DNA from: Caulobacteraceae bacterium | Lineage (GTDB): Bacteria; Pseudomonadota; Alphaproteobacteria; Caulobacterales; Caulobacteraceae | Direction of reading: 5' to 3' | NCBI GenBank assembly: GCA_947475735.1 | Contig: CANJLQ010000001.1 | Span: 285,981 to 349,980 of the forward strand | DNA length: 64,000 bases | In this document: positions 43,822 to 54,929 of the stretch, in pieces | Position numbering within the stretch: position 1 is the first letter of the stretch | How the letters are laid out: each line of letters starts with the position of its first letter | Notes under the pieces: generated by a model | What the model was told of the DNA's origin: nothing | The model's input: the letters and a program-made list of their open reading frames with translations, nothing else | Databases searched by the model: none | Position numbers and translations under genes: made by a program

Positions 43822-45876
43822 CTAGAAAACCTCATCCACCTCGGGCTGAAGGCGGCGGTCGGTTTCCAGGGCGGGCGGACGCGAGGGGTCGATCCGCACC
43901 GGCTCGGCGAAGCGCAGACGGTCGTAGCTTTCCTGGGCCGAGGCGGCGACGGCGGCGGAGTCCCGCAGGATCGTCGGCTTGAGGAAGATGAACAGGGTCC
44001 GCCGGGTCTGGGTGTCGTTCCTCGAGCGGAAGGCGTTGCCGATGAGGGGGATGCTGCCCAGGCCCGGCACGCGGCTGCTGCCTGCCTGGCGGTCGTCGGT
44101 GACGAGGCCGCCCAGGACGATGGTCTCGCCGTCGTCGGCCAGGACGCTGGTCTGGATGCTGCGCCGGTTGGTGATCAGGTCGGCCGCGCCCGTGACCGAG
44201 GTGGTGACCAGGGACGATACCTCCTGGCTGACCTCCAGCCGCACCGTCTCGCCCTCGTGGACGCGCGGCACGACGCGCAGGGTCAGGCCCACGTCCTCGC
44301 GGCTGATGGTGGTGAAGGGGTTGGTCGAGTTGCCGTCGGTGGCGAAGCTGCCGGTCCGGAAGGGCACGTTCTGGCCGACCACGATTTCGGCCGGCTCATT
44401 GTCCAGCACCGTGACGCTGGGGGACGACAACAGGTTGGCATAGGAGTTGGTGCCCAGCGCCTGAAGCAGCAGGCCGAACTCGCCCTCCTCGCCCGCCGCG
44501 ACCGACAGGCCCGAGGACAGCAGCCGCCCGGCCGGATAGCCCAGCGCCGTCAGGACGGTGCCGAGCGCCGTGCCCGCGTTCCCGAAGGAGGTGCCGCCGA
44601 CGACGCCAGTATCGGGGACCGCACCACCGAGGCCCAGCTGGACCCCGATCTGCTCGCCCAGTTCACCGGTGATCTCGACGATGGCGACCTCGATCTTGAC
44701 CTGGGCCCGGCGCAGGTCGAGCTGGCTGATCAGGGCCTCCAGCATCTCGACCGTCGCGGGCGGGCCGCGCATGACCACGGCGTTCAGCTCGGGCGAGGCC
44801 TGGACGGTGACGCCATCGAGGGTGAAGCCCGTCGGGCGGGCGGCCGGCCCTGCGGTGCCGGGCTGTGGCAGCGAGCCGCCAGTCTCGGCGGGCGAGTTGA
44901 TGGCGCTGACCGCCTGGGCGGCCGCGTCGCGGTTCGACGCGCTCAGGCTGGCCAGGCCCGTGTCGTTGCGCAACGAGCGGGCGACGGCGTTGTTCGCGGC
45001 GGGCTCTCCACCCAAGAGGCCGCGCACCACCTCGGTGATCGATTCGGCGTCGGAGTTCCTGAGGCGCACCACCCGCACGATGGGGCCTGCCCCACCAGGC
45101 GTGTCCAGGGCGGCGACGATCGACCGGGCCTGGGCCAGGTCGGCCGCGTCGCCCCGGATCAGCAGGACGTTGGAGCGTTCGTCGGCCGTCACGCGCGGCC
45201 CGCCCGCGTCCGACCCCAGAAGCTGGCTGACCGAGGCCGCGACATCCACCGCCGAGGCGTAGCGCAACAGGATGCTGTCGAACGAGGAGCCGCCGCCCCG
45301 GTCGAGGGTCGCGGCCAGCTGCTGTACGCGCGCGATATTCTCGGCGTAGTCGGTGACGACCACGGCATTGGGCTCGGTCAGGGCCTCGATCGCGCCGAAC
45401 GAAGACACCAGCGGCCGCAGCGCGCGAACGGCCTGATCCGACGGCAGGTTCCGCAGGCGCACCAGCCGCGTCACGATCTGCTGGCTGGACTGGGCGCGGC
45501 CGGTCTCCGACGATCCGCTCTGCACCACGCTGGCTTGGGGGACGATGCGCCAGACGTTGCCGCTGCGCACCGCCGCGAAGCCCGAGGTCCGCAGCACCGA
45601 CAGGAACAGCTCCCACACCCCGTTGCGGCTCAGCGGTTCGGCCGAGACGACGTTGACCTGGCCCTGCACCTGCGGATCCAGCACCAGGGTGCGGCCGGTG
45701 ATGCGGCTGACCTGTTCGGCCACGTCCTTGATGTCGGCGCCGCGCATGTTGATGACCACGTCCTGCGTCGCCTGGGGCGGCGGGGCGACGGTCTGGGCCA
45801 GGGGCGTCAGCGGCCCGGCGGCGGCGAGGCTGAGAGCCAGGGCGCTGGCGGTGGTCAGGCGGATGATCTTGGTCAC
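43822..45876 (-). CDS. gspD: Type II secretion secretin GspD
   Basis: Outer-membrane channel of the type II system. The 684-residue protein has a signal peptide to about residue 28, N0 from about 40 (QDVVINMRGADIKDVAEQVS), N1-N3 repeats each with the LPSDQAVRALRPLVSSFGA or PSELNAVVMRGPPATVEML type of pattern, and the C-terminal secretin domain with VPFRTGSF and ETIVLGGLVTDD (about 590). Length is typical (about 650-700). It is the last gene of a leftward gspG-H-I-C-D unit. Confidence 0.97.
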   Translation of the reverse strand: MTKIIRLTTASALALSLAAAGPLTPLAQTVAPPPQATQDVVINMRGADIKDVAEQVSRITGRTLVLDPQVQGQVNVVSAEPLSRNGVWELFLSVLRTSGFAAVRSGNVWRIVPQASVVQSGSSETGRAQSSQQIVTRLVRLRNLPSDQAVRALRPLVSSFGAIEALTEPNAVVVTDYAENIARVQQLAATLDRGGGSSFDSILLRYASAVDVAASVSQLLGSDAGGPRVTADERSNVLLIRGDAADLAQARSIVAALDTPGGAGPIVRVVRLRNSDAESITEVVRGLLGGEPAANNAVARSLRNDTGLASLSASNRDAAAQAVSAINSPAETGGSLPQPGTAGPAARPTGFTLDGVTVQASPELNAVVMRGPPATVEMLEALISQLDLRRAQVKIEVAIVEITGELGEQIGVQLGLGGAVPDTGVVGGTSFGNAGTALGTVLTALGYPAGRLLSSGLSVAAGEEGEFGLLLQALGTNSYANLLSSPSVTVLDNEPAEIVVGQNVPFRTGSFATDGNSTNPFTTISREDVGLTLRVVPRVHEGETVRLEVSQEVSSLVTTSVTGAADLITNRRSIQTSVLADDGETIVLGGLVTDDRQAGSSRVPGLGSIPLIGNAFRSRNDTQTRRTLFIFLKPTILRDSAAVAASAQESYDRLRFAEPVRIDPSRPPALETDRRLQPEVDEVF

Positions 45877-45885
45877 GCCGGGCTC

Positions 45886-46785
45886 CTAGCGAAGGGGAAA
45901 GTTCAAGGTAAGACGACGACCGCCGCGCACGACGACCACGCGGGCCTGACCGGCCGAACGGGCGCGCTCGAACAGCTGCTGGTCCGAGGCGGCGTCGCCG
46001 ACCGGCTGGCCGTTCAGGCTCTCGATCAGATCGCCGGGCTGAAGGCCGAAGCGGCGCAGCTCGGCCGAAGGATTGGGCCCGATCCGATATCCGGCCGCCG
46101 AGGCGGACACGCCGGCGGCGCCGGCGGCGGCGGCGACATTGGGCGTCGCGCCCGAATCGAGGGGTGGTGGGGCCGGTCGGGCGGCGGCGGAGGCCGCGGC
46201 GGCGCTTGCGATCGGAGAGGCTGAGGCCAGGGCGGCGGAGGTCTCGGGTGACGGCTGGGGAGGCTGGGCGGGGGTGATCGTCATGCCGGCACCGGGCGGC
46301 GCTGGCGCGGTTTCGAGGGAGGCGACCGGTGCCGGGAAATCCAGCCGCTCGCGCGTGCCGCCGACGTTCAGGATGACGTGGTCGATCTCGATCGCCTCGA
46401 TCACGGCGTTGCCGACCGGGCTCTGACCGACACCGTAGATGGTGGCGGGGCCCTCGCCCACGGCGATCAGGGCGGTGGAGGCGCTAGCGGGAAAGGCGGA
46501 CAGGACGCCCTTCAGGACCAGGCCGAGGCTGGATGCGGGCAGCCCCCCCACGGAGGCGGCACCGCCTCCGAACGGGGCCAGCGACACGATCCGGGCGACC
46601 TCGGCGTCCGGCCCACCGGCCTGCGCGCCCAGCGGTGGGAGGCTTTCGGCCACTGCGACCTCGGCCCGGCCGTCGTCCCAGCCGGTCAGACGCCAGGTCA
46701 GGGCCGCGAGCGCCCAGGCGATCGACCCGACCACCAGAACACTGACGACACGCAGCGCGATCTCGTCCCTGCGCTCGGGCGTCAT
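45886..46785 (-). CDS. gspC: Type II secretion protein GspC with PDZ domain
   Basis: Inner-membrane clamp that contacts the secretin. The 299-residue protein has one N-terminal helix (ALRVVSVLVVGSIAWALAAL), an HR domain near 75-155 (LGLVLKGVLSAFPASASTAL, RERLDFPAP), a Pro/Ala linker, and a C-terminal PDZ domain (GYRIGPNPSAELRRFGLQPG DLIESLNGQPV split). The ATG at 46785 overlaps the gspI stop. The open frame continues upstream but is the gspI shadow. Confidence 0.92.
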   Translation of the reverse strand: MTPERRDEIALRVVSVLVVGSIAWALAALTWRLTGWDDGRAEVAVAESLPPLGAQAGGPDAEVARIVSLAPFGGGAASVGGLPASSLGLVLKGVLSAFPASASTALIAVGEGPATIYGVGQSPVGNAVIEAIEIDHVILNVGGTRERLDFPAPVASLETAPAPPGAGMTITPAQPPQPSPETSAALASASPIASAAAASAAARPAPPPLDSGATPNVAAAAGAAGVSASAAGYRIGPNPSAELRRFGLQPGDLIESLNGQPVGDAASDQQLFERARSAGQARVVVVRGGRRLTLNFPLR

Positions 46786-47144
46786 GCGGCGCTCCCGATA
46801 CGATCGACGAAGCCGGACAGGCGGATGGCCTCGCGTCCGGTGCCGGCCGGCGACACCTCGACCTCGACGGCGATCAGGTCGGGATCGTCGGTGGCGGCGC
46901 GGCTGACGCGCACGTCCCAGTCCCGGTCCAGCATCCGCACCACCGAGACGTCGGGCGTGCCCGCCCCGCCGCGCAGGTTCAGTTCGGTCAGCCGGTTCTC
47001 GGCCACCCACTGGGCGACCACCCGCTGTTCCAGACCGCGCACGCTGTCGACATGGGCCTGGGTCGCGCGGGTCAGGCCGACCGTCGCGACGGCCAGGACG
47101 AACAGGGCGACCAGGGCCTCCATCAGGGAGTAACCCGAGCGCAT
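46782..47144 (-). CDS. gspI: Type II secretion minor pseudopilin GspI
   Basis: The 120-residue pseudopilin has prepilin motif GYSLMEALVALFVLAVATVG with Glu at +5 and a short basic leader. It is followed by the variable beta domain. It probably builds the pseudopilus tip with GspJ and GspK. The ATG at 47144 overlaps the gspH stop (ATGA); a GTG at 47147 is also in frame. It overlaps gspC by four bases. Confidence 0.92.
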   Translation of the reverse strand: MRSGYSLMEALVALFVLAVATVGLTRATQAHVDSVRGLEQRVVAQWVAENRLTELNLRGGAGTPDVSVVRMLDRDWDVRVSRAATDDPDLIAVEVEVSPAGTGREAIRLSGFVDRIGSAA

Positions 47145-47626
47145 CACGCGGCCTCGTCCGCGACCGGCCGCGCCACGGCGTTCAGGCCGTCGAACTCCAC
47201 GCGCCAGCGGCGGTCGCCCTTGGCGAGGCCGAACGCGGCGACGGGTTGGCCTCCATCGGGATCGATCATGAGGGGAGATACGGTGTCCAGACCAATCAGG
47301 CTCACGCCCGCGGGCAGAGCATGGCGCTCGGCCAGGGCATCGACGACACCGGCGGGCTGTCCCTCAGGGCGCACGAAGCCGTAGCCCTCGCCGTCGAACG
47401 CCAGGGCCAGGGGCTGGCGGGTCACCAGAACGTCGTCGGCGGCCAGCCTCAGGCGGTCGGCGAGGCGGTTCGCCTCGCTCTCGACGCCCATGCCCCGGTC
47501 GCTGAGGCCAACGCCCAGGGTCACGACCCCGGCCATGACGCCGACGATCGCGAGCACGACGAGAATCTCCACGAGAGTCATGCCCTCGCGACGCGCCCGG
47601 ACCGTCTGTCCCCCGACAGAGGTCAT
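47144..47626 (-). CDS. gspH: Type II secretion minor pseudopilin GspH
   Basis: The 160-residue protein has a 15-residue basic leader, prepilin motif GMTLVEILVVLAIVGVMAGV with Glu at +5, and a beta-rich body typical of GspH. It links the tip complex to the GspG fibre. The ATG at 47626 overlaps the gspG stop by one base. Confidence 0.92.
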   Translation of the reverse strand: MTSVGGQTVRARREGMTLVEILVVLAIVGVMAGVVTLGVGLSDRGMGVESEANRLADRLRLAADDVLVTRQPLALAFDGEGYGFVRPEGQPAGVVDALAERHALPAGVSLIGLDTVSPLMIDPDGGQPVAAFGLAKGDRRWRVEFDGLNAVARPVADEAA

Positions 47627-48090
47627 CAGCGGCTCTTGTCCGTCAGATCGGCGTCCAGTTCCTCACCGCCCTCCTCGCCGTCCTTGCCGAGGCTCAGCAG
47701 GTCGTAGGGGCCGGTCAGGCCCGGGCTGCGGTACACATAGTCCCGGCCCCAGGGATCGGTCGGGACCTCGGGCAGATAGCCTTCCGCAGACCACGATCTC
47801 GGCTCGGGCGGGGCGGTCGGACGCTCGACCAGAGCGCTCAGCCCCTGGGCCGTCGTGGGATAGTCGCCGTTGTCCAGGCGATAGACGCGCAGGGCCGTAG
47901 CGATGGTCTTCAGGTCGGTCTTGGCGACCGTGACGCGCGCCTCGTCCGGCCGCCCGATGACGTTGGGCACGATCAGAACGGCGACGACAGCGATGATCGC
48001 GAGGACGACGATCATCTCGACCAGGGTCAGGCCAGGCCGCCGCCTGGACAGACGCCGTTCGCCTTCATGACGCTCGGACGAAGTAATCAT
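47626..48090 (-). CDS. gspG: Type II secretion major pseudopilin GspG
   Basis: Main fibre subunit. The 154-residue protein has the prepilin motif GLTLVEMIVVLAIIAVVAVL, VAKTDLKTIATALRVYRLDN and the family hallmark YLPEVPTDPWGRDYVYRSPG, with a C-terminal Asp/Glu-rich calcium-binding end (GKDGEEGGEELDAD). It starts at the ATG at 48090; the gene is first in the leftward unit and divergent from gspL. Confidence 0.95.
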   Translation of the reverse strand: MITSSERHEGERRLSRRRPGLTLVEMIVVLAIIAVVAVLIVPNVIGRPDEARVTVAKTDLKTIATALRVYRLDNGDYPTTAQGLSALVERPTAPPEPRSWSAEGYLPEVPTDPWGRDYVYRSPGLTGPYDLLSLGKDGEEGGEELDADLTDKSR

Positions 48091-48191
48091 GACACTTTTT
48101 CTCAATGAAACCGCCCATAGCGACAGGCTGTTTTTCGCTGCTATAGACCGCCGTGGTCCTTGCGACCACGCCCTTCTGTCACGGACTGACG

Positions 48192-49325
48192 ATGCCCGGT
48201 GGACCCGCTCGTTCCAACCTTCCGAGTCGAGGCTTATGGCGCATCGTCGATGACAGAATCTTGGCGGTCGACCGCGCCTGGGCCGGGCCGACGACGGTTC
48301 TGGTGCCGTCCGAAGACGTCCTGACCCTGACGGTCGACCTGCCCTTCGCCACACGGGCGCAGCGGCTGCAGAACCTTCCGTATGCGATGGAAGACGCGGT
48401 GGCGGAGCCGCTCGGGAACCTCCACTTCGCGCTCGGCCAGGAGGTGGCGCCACGTCGTCATATCGCCGGGGTCGTGCGCCGCGCCCGGATGGACCAGTGG
48501 ATCGCCCTGCTTGCTCGCGAGGATCTGGACGCGGCGATCCTGCTGCCTGACGCCCTGACCCTGCCGGTTCCGCCCGCCGGGGTCTGGGCCGTCCGCAAGG
48601 CCGAAGACGGTCGCGCCCTGATCCGCACCGACAACGGCTCAGGCTTCGCCGTGCCGCTGGACATGCTCAGCCCCGCCTGGACGGCGGCGGGCAAGCCCCG
48701 CATCGCCGCCATCGGGGAGCCCCTGCCCGACGTCATGGCCGAGGGGGTCGACGCGACCGCCGCCGTGGTCGATCCGGCGGGCGATCCCCTCGCCGTCCTG
48801 CCGCCGCTGGACCTGCGCCAGGGCCCTTATGCCGCGACCCGACCCACGGCCTTTTCGGCGGCCCGCACCCTGGTTTTGGTGGCCGGGATCGGCGTCGTGG
48901 CCCACATCGCCATCCTGGGCGTCGATGCCCTGCTGCTGCACGGCATGGCAGAGCGTAAGGAGGCTGAGGCACGGGCCGTGCTTCAGGCCGTGGCCCCCCA
49001 GGTCGCCGCGACGGACGATCCGGTCGCCGCCGCCTACCGCCTGCTGGGCGGAGTGGACACTGGTGGCCGTCCCTTCACAGGCCTGTTGAGCCGTACGTCC
49101 CAGGCCCTGCCCGGGGCGGGCGTCGTCGCGTTCAACCGCTTGGCCTATCAGCCGGGCGGCCTCGACATGGCCGTGGTCGTGCCGGACGCCTCGACCCTGG
49201 ACCGGGCGGTGCAGGCGCTGAACGCCTCGGGCCTGACGGCCACCGGCACGCCGGGTGTCGCCGATGCGGCCGCGAGCGCCGGGGGACTGAACGCCACCCT
49301 GACCGTGGCCGGAGCCGGCCGATGA
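48192..49325 (+). CDS. gspL: Type II secretion protein GspL
   Basis: Inner-membrane protein that docks the ATPase. The 377-residue product has a cytoplasmic actin-like N-terminal part (GLWRIVDDRILAVDRAW, LQNLPYAMEDAVAEP), one membrane helix near 225 (ARTLVLVAGIGVVAHIAILG) and a periplasmic ferredoxin-like C-terminus (FNRLAYQPGGLDMAVVVPDA). A start at 48153 is also in frame but lacks homology. It overlaps gspM by four bases. Confidence 0.9.
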   Translation: MPGGPARSNLPSRGLWRIVDDRILAVDRAWAGPTTVLVPSEDVLTLTVDLPFATRAQRLQNLPYAMEDAVAEPLGNLHFALGQEVAPRRHIAGVVRRARMDQWIALLAREDLDAAILLPDALTLPVPPAGVWAVRKAEDGRALIRTDNGSGFAVPLDMLSPAWTAAGKPRIAAIGEPLPDVMAEGVDATAAVVDPAGDPLAVLPPLDLRQGPYAATRPTAFSAARTLVLVAGIGVVAHIAILGVDALLLHGMAERKEAEARAVLQAVAPQVAATDDPVAAAYRLLGGVDTGGRPFTGLLSRTSQALPGAGVVAFNRLAYQPGGLDMAVVVPDASTLDRAVQALNASGLTATGTPGVADAAASAGGLNATLTVAGAGR

Positions 49326-49809
49326 GGGCTCCGATCCTGCTGACCCGATCCTCCCCCGCGCTGGACAGCGCCGCCGCCTGGTACGCAAGCCGGTCGCGGC
49401 GCGAGCAGATCATGCTGGCCTGTCTCGGCGGCCTGCTGATCGTCGCGGCCCTGTGGCTCGGCATCGTCCGCCCCTTGGTGGACATGCGTGCCGCCTCGGT
49501 CGCCCGCATCGCCGCCTATGAAGAGGTCATGGTTCGCGTCCGCACCGGTGGCCCTCCCGGAGCCTCGGCCGCGCCACTGGACGGCCCGCTCCAGACCGCC
49601 ATCCCGATTCAGGCCGCCACCTTCGGTATCGTTCCGACGGTGGCGATGGAAGGCGACGCCGCCGCCGTGACCGTGTCCGAGGGCCGATACGACAGCCTGA
49701 TCCCTTGGCTGGCGGCGCTGGAATCCTCCGGGGCCGTGCTGTCGTCGGTCGAGCTGCAGCGCGGGTCGCAGCCCGGCGCGGTCAATGCGACCCTGAGGGT
49801 CGAACGCCC

Positions 49810-49813
<4 letters not shown>
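49322..49813 (+). CDS. gspM: Type II secretion protein GspM
   Basis: The 163-residue protein has one N-terminal helix (RREQIMLACLGGLLIVAALW) and a small periplasmic domain ending in VNATLRVERP. GspM pairs with GspL. It starts with the ATG overlapping the gspL stop (ATGA) and ends in a four-base overlap with gspE. Confidence 0.87.
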
Positions 49814-51296
<1,483 letters not shown>

Positions 51297-51297
<1 letters not shown>

Positions 51298-52520
51298 TGC
51301 CGGTCTATGCCTGGCAGGCCGTCGATCCGGAGGGCAAGCCTCACAAGGGCACGATCGAGGCCACCTCCGACGTCGGCGCGCGACAGCTGGTCCGCGACCG
51401 GGGCCTGATGCCGACCGGGGTGACCCTGGCCGGCGAGACGCGCAAGACCGACCTGTCCAAGGGCATCGTCATCTTCCGGCGGGGGATCAGCTCCAAGACC
51501 CTGTCGGCCGTGACCCGCCAGCTCTCGACCCTGATCGGCTCGGACATCCGCATCGAGGAGGCGCTGCGCATCGCCGCGCAGCAGACCGAAGGCCAACCCA
51601 TCGGCGTCGTCCTGACTGATGTCCGCTCGGCCATTCTGGAGGGCCGCAGCTTCGCCTCCGCCTTGGGTCGCCATCCCAAGGTCTTTCCCGAGTTCTACCG
51701 CGCCTCGATCGCGGCGGGCGAGCAGTCCGGCAAGCTGGCGACCGTTCTGGCCCACCTGACCGAGTTCGTCGGCAATCAGGAGAAGGCGCGCCGCAAGGTG
51801 CAGCTGGCGCTGCTTTATCCGGCGCTGCTGGCGGGGGTGTCGCTGCTGATGATCACCCTGATGATGGTCTATGTCGTGCCCGACATCGTGAAGGTGTTCG
51901 TCTCGCGCGGGGCCGAACTGCCCTTCCTGACCCGCGCCCTGATCGGTCTGTCCGCCTTCGTCCAGGCGTTCGGCGTCTATGTGCTGATCGCCCTTGTCGT
52001 CGCGGGCGTGGCCTGGAACCGCTGGCTGGCGGTGCCCGCCAACAGCCGACGCTTCGCCGAGTTCCTGCTGAAGACGCCGCCGTTCTCCGGTTTCACCCGC
52101 CACCTGAACGCCGCCCGGTTCGCCGGGTCGCTGGCCACGCTGGTCCGGTCCGACGTTCCCCTCGTCGAGGCGCTGCAGGCCGCGGCCGCCGTGACGCCCA
52201 ACCGCTATGCCCGCGAGCGCGCCCTGGTCACCGCGGCTCGAGTCCGCGAAGGCTCATCGCTGCGCCGGGCCATGGCCGAGGCCGATGTCTTTCCGCCCCT
52301 GCTCCTGGCCATCGTCGCGGCGGGCGAGCAGTCGGGCAAACTGGGCCAAGGGCTGGAGCGTGCGGCCCAGGATCTTGAGCAGGAATTGGACAGCCTGGTC
52401 CAGGCGCTGGTGTCCCTGGTCGAGCCCGGCGTGCTGCTGGTGATGGGCGGGATCGTGCTCTTGATGGTTCTGGCGATCCTGATGCCGATCGTGAACCTCA
52501 ACAATCTGGCGGGGTTGTGA
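51297..52520 (+). CDS. gspF: Type II secretion inner-membrane platform protein GspF
   Basis: The 407-residue protein starts MPVYAWQAVDPEGKPHKGTI. It has two repeats of the GspF cytoplasmic domain (ISSKTLSAVTRQLSTLIGSD and HLNAARFAGSLATLVRSDVP), three membrane segments and the conserved SIAAGEQSGKL. The start overlaps the gspE stop by one base. It ends 11 bases before the gspN gene on the other strand. Confidence 0.96.
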
Positions 52521-52530
52521 GCCCCACGCT

Positions 52531-53289
52531 CTACAGACTGGTCTCGAAGCTCACCGGCGCGGCGATGCCCGGGATAACGCCCACGCCGCCCGCGCCGATC
52601 TCTGCGGTCAGCCCGCCGTCGGCCTGGATACGGGCCCGCATCACCGGATCGACTGCGCCCGGTGTATTCAAGGCCACCACCGTGCCGCCCTCGGTCGCGG
52701 TGACGCCACCGGTTAGGGCGGGCACGGCCGTGGCCACGCCTCCGCCGCTGGGCGCGCACTGCCCGGGCGAGGTCGTGATCGTCCCTTCCCCCTCCGGCGT
52801 GCCCCGGATCGAGAGACGGGCGACGGCGAAGCGCGCGACCGGATCGCAGACGAACGGCATGATCGGCGCGACGGCGTTCAGCAGCCGCATCGACGCGGTC
52901 CCGTCCAGATCGCGCACCAAGAGCCGGCCCGGCCGGATCAGGACCTCGGTGTTCGCGGCCGTGTCCGGGCCGCGCAGGGTGATCCGCTCGGCGGCCGACA
53001 GAGTCGTCAGCGACGTCAGGGGCATCAGGCTCCAGCCCGCGCCGAACCCGCCGGGCAGCGCTCGCTCGCCCGCCCAGACCGTGCCGACGGCCTGCAGCTC
53101 TCCGTTCGACGATCGGGGCGTCACGATCTCGGCCGGCGCCATGGCGACTAGGCCAAGGACATATGTCGTCAGCCCCGCGACGATCAGCACCACCCTCCAG
53201 CGGGTCACCTTGACCGTCAGGCGCTCGAACTGAAATGCGCCGCCGGCCCGACCGCTTTCGCCGTCCCGCGTTCTCCAGACCTTCAGCAT
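52531..53289 (-). CDS. gspN: Type II secretion protein GspN
   Basis: The 252-residue protein has one N-terminal helix (RWRVVLIVAGLTTYVLGLVA) and a periplasmic beta-rich domain (GTVWAGERALPGGFGAGWSL, CDPVARFAVARLSIRG, ending in ETSL). This resembles GspN, an accessory component present in a subset of systems. It is coded on the strand opposite to gspF and gspJ, so it needs its own promoter. Confidence 0.8.
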   Translation of the reverse strand: MLKVWRTRDGESGRAGGAFQFERLTVKVTRWRVVLIVAGLTTYVLGLVAMAPAEIVTPRSSNGELQAVGTVWAGERALPGGFGAGWSLMPLTSLTTLSAAERITLRGPDTAANTEVLIRPGRLLVRDLDGTASMRLLNAVAPIMPFVCDPVARFAVARLSIRGTPEGEGTITTSPGQCAPSGGGVATAVPALTGGVTATEGGTVVALNTPGAVDPVMRARIQADGGLTAEIGAGGVGVIPGIAAPVSFETSL

Positions 53290-53327
53290 GGGGCCTCCCT
53301 CGTCCGTGCCTCGTTAGCACGCCCGGC

Positions 53328-53960
53328 GTGACAGCGAAGCGGCGCCGCGACGGTTTCACCCTGATCGAGGTTCTGATCGCGCTCGTCCTGTTCGCCCTCA
53401 TCGGGATCGCGGGCTTCACCCTGCTGGACGGCGTGCTGAGGACGCAGGGCGCGACCGAGACGCGGCTGGCGCGCATGGCCGAGATTCAGCGGGCCATGCT
53501 GGTCGTAACGTCCGACCTCGACCAGCTGACCGGCTCCGTCGCCGGATCGGGCGGCGGTCTGTCGCTGAGAAAGATCGACGTGTCCGGCGGGATCGTGAGC
53601 GTACGCTATGACCTGACGGGCGAGACCCTGACCCGCACGGTCTCGGGGCCGGGCGGAGAGCGAGTCCAGGTGCTGGTCATCGGTGTGTCCACCGCCCGCT
53701 GGACCTTTCATCGCCGGCGCGGCGACTGGCTGGACGTCTGGCCCCTGCCGGACCCGAGCGGCATGGCGTCGGCCGGTCCGCAACTCGGCGGAGCCACCCG
53801 CCTGAACCCGGACGAGGGTCTGACCGCCGTCGCCCTGGACCTGACCCTGACGGGTCTGGACGGACGGCCGGGGGCCACCGTGCGCCGGCTGGTCTCCATC
53901 CCCCTGACCGACGCGCCCCAGGCCCCGGTCGCCGTCACGCCGGCGGGGGTCGTCCCGTGA
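53328..53960 (+). CDS. gspJ: Type II secretion minor pseudopilin GspJ
   Basis: The 210-residue protein has prepilin motif GFTLIEVLIALVLFALIGIA after a basic leader (VTAKRRRD), and GspJ-like DLDQLTGSVAGSG and WPLPDPSGM. I chose the GTG at 53328, since the frame further upstream to 53235 is unlike any leader peptide. It overlaps gspK by four bases. It forms the tip complex with GspI/K. Confidence 0.9.
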   Translation: MTAKRRRDGFTLIEVLIALVLFALIGIAGFTLLDGVLRTQGATETRLARMAEIQRAMLVVTSDLDQLTGSVAGSGGGLSLRKIDVSGGIVSVRYDLTGETLTRTVSGPGGERVQVLVIGVSTARWTFHRRRGDWLDVWPLPDPSGMASAGPQLGGATRLNPDEGLTAVALDLTLTGLDGRPGATVRRLVSIPLTDAPQAPVAVTPAGVVP

Positions 53961-54784
53961 CGCGGCGTGAGGGCATGATCCTGCTGAACGTGCTGCTGGT
54001 GCTGGCCGTGGCCAGCGTCGCTGTGCTGATCATGATCGCGTCCCAGGATCTGGAGGTGCAGCGGTCGACCCGCCTGCGCGACGCGGCCCAGGCCAACGCC
54101 TATGCCCGCGCGGGCGAGCTGTCGGCGGTGACGGCGCTGCGCCGCGACGGCCTGACCGCGGCCGCCACCGACAATCTGACCGAGCCCTGGGCCCAGCTGG
54201 GGCAGCAGGCCGTCTCCATCCCGGGCGGACAGTTCGCCCTGACGATCGAGGACGAGCAGGCGCGGTTCAATCTGAACGCCATGCAGACGGGCGACCCGGG
54301 GCCCATCGATCTGTTCCAGCGCATCGGCGCCTCCCTCGGGATCGACCCCGCGACCCTGATCCGCATCGCCACCGTGGTGCGCGTCGCCGGACCGCTCAGC
54401 GACGAGAGTCTGATCGTCGCGGCCGGCGTGCCCCGCGCGGACCTGGAGCGACTGGCCCCCTACGTCGCCATCCTGCCCGGCCAGACCAGCGTCAACCTGA
54501 ACACGGTCGGACTGCCCCTGCTGACCCTCCTGACCCGGGATCCACAGGTGGCCGCAAAGCTGATCGAGGCCCGCGACCGCAAGGGCTATCTGATCCCCGC
54601 CGACCTGGCGGCCGAGGGCGCGCCGAACCTCCAGGGCACGGGCTACACCTCCGACCACTACCGCGTGATCACGACCGTGACCGTCGGCGACGTCACACAG
54701 GCGCTGGACAGCCGCATCACGCGCATCCGCGGCGTCGGCACCGTCGATGTGGTGGTCAGCGGACGCCGAAGGACGGCGGGCTGA
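53957..54784 (+). CDS. gspK: Type II secretion minor pseudopilin GspK
   Basis: The 275-residue protein begins at a GTG overlapping the gspJ stop. Its prepilin segment is GMILLNVLLVLAVASVAVLI, without Glu at +5, as expected for GspK. The large helical domain contains EDEQARFNLNAM and LTRDPQVAAKLIEARD. It caps the pseudopilus. It is the last type II gene before the pectin locus. Confidence 0.93.
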   Translation: MTRREGMILLNVLLVLAVASVAVLIMIASQDLEVQRSTRLRDAAQANAYARAGELSAVTALRRDGLTAAATDNLTEPWAQLGQQAVSIPGGQFALTIEDEQARFNLNAMQTGDPGPIDLFQRIGASLGIDPATLIRIATVVRVAGPLSDESLIVAAGVPRADLERLAPYVAILPGQTSVNLNTVGLPLLTLLTRDPQVAAKLIEARDRKGYLIPADLAAEGAPNLQGTGYTSDHYRVITTVTVGDVTQALDSRITRIRGVGTVDVVVSGRRRTAG

Positions 54785-54822
54785 GGGCTTCGATCGAGCG
54801 CGGCTTCGGTGAGTTGATCTCC

Positions 54823-54870
54823 GGAATGACACCGGTGGCACTTGACGGATGGAATGACACCGGTATCAAT
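54823..54870 (+). promoter_or_regulatory. Tandem LacI-type operators with overlapping promoter
   Basis: GGAATGACACCGGT occurs exactly at 54823-54836 and 54851-54864. Each forms part of a palindrome centred on CCGG, the second being TGACACCGGTATCA. TTGACG (54842-54847) and TATCAA (54864-54869) with a 16-base spacer make a promoter whose -10 lies inside the second operator. The TonB-dependent receptor starts at 54930. Sites like this bind LacI-family sugar regulators upstream of such receptors in Caulobacter. Confidence 0.75.
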
Positions 54871-54929
54871 GGTGCCCATAAGCCGAGCAACGCTTCATCA
54901 AGGAGCACCGGCATGGGGGAGAGACGGTC

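Noticed and set aside
42541..46224. 1227-codon open frame on the plus strand across mntR, the N0-like gene, gspD and gspC
   Set aside because: Antisense and out-of-frame shadow of several recognised genes; composition is Arg/Gly/His-rich with no domain.
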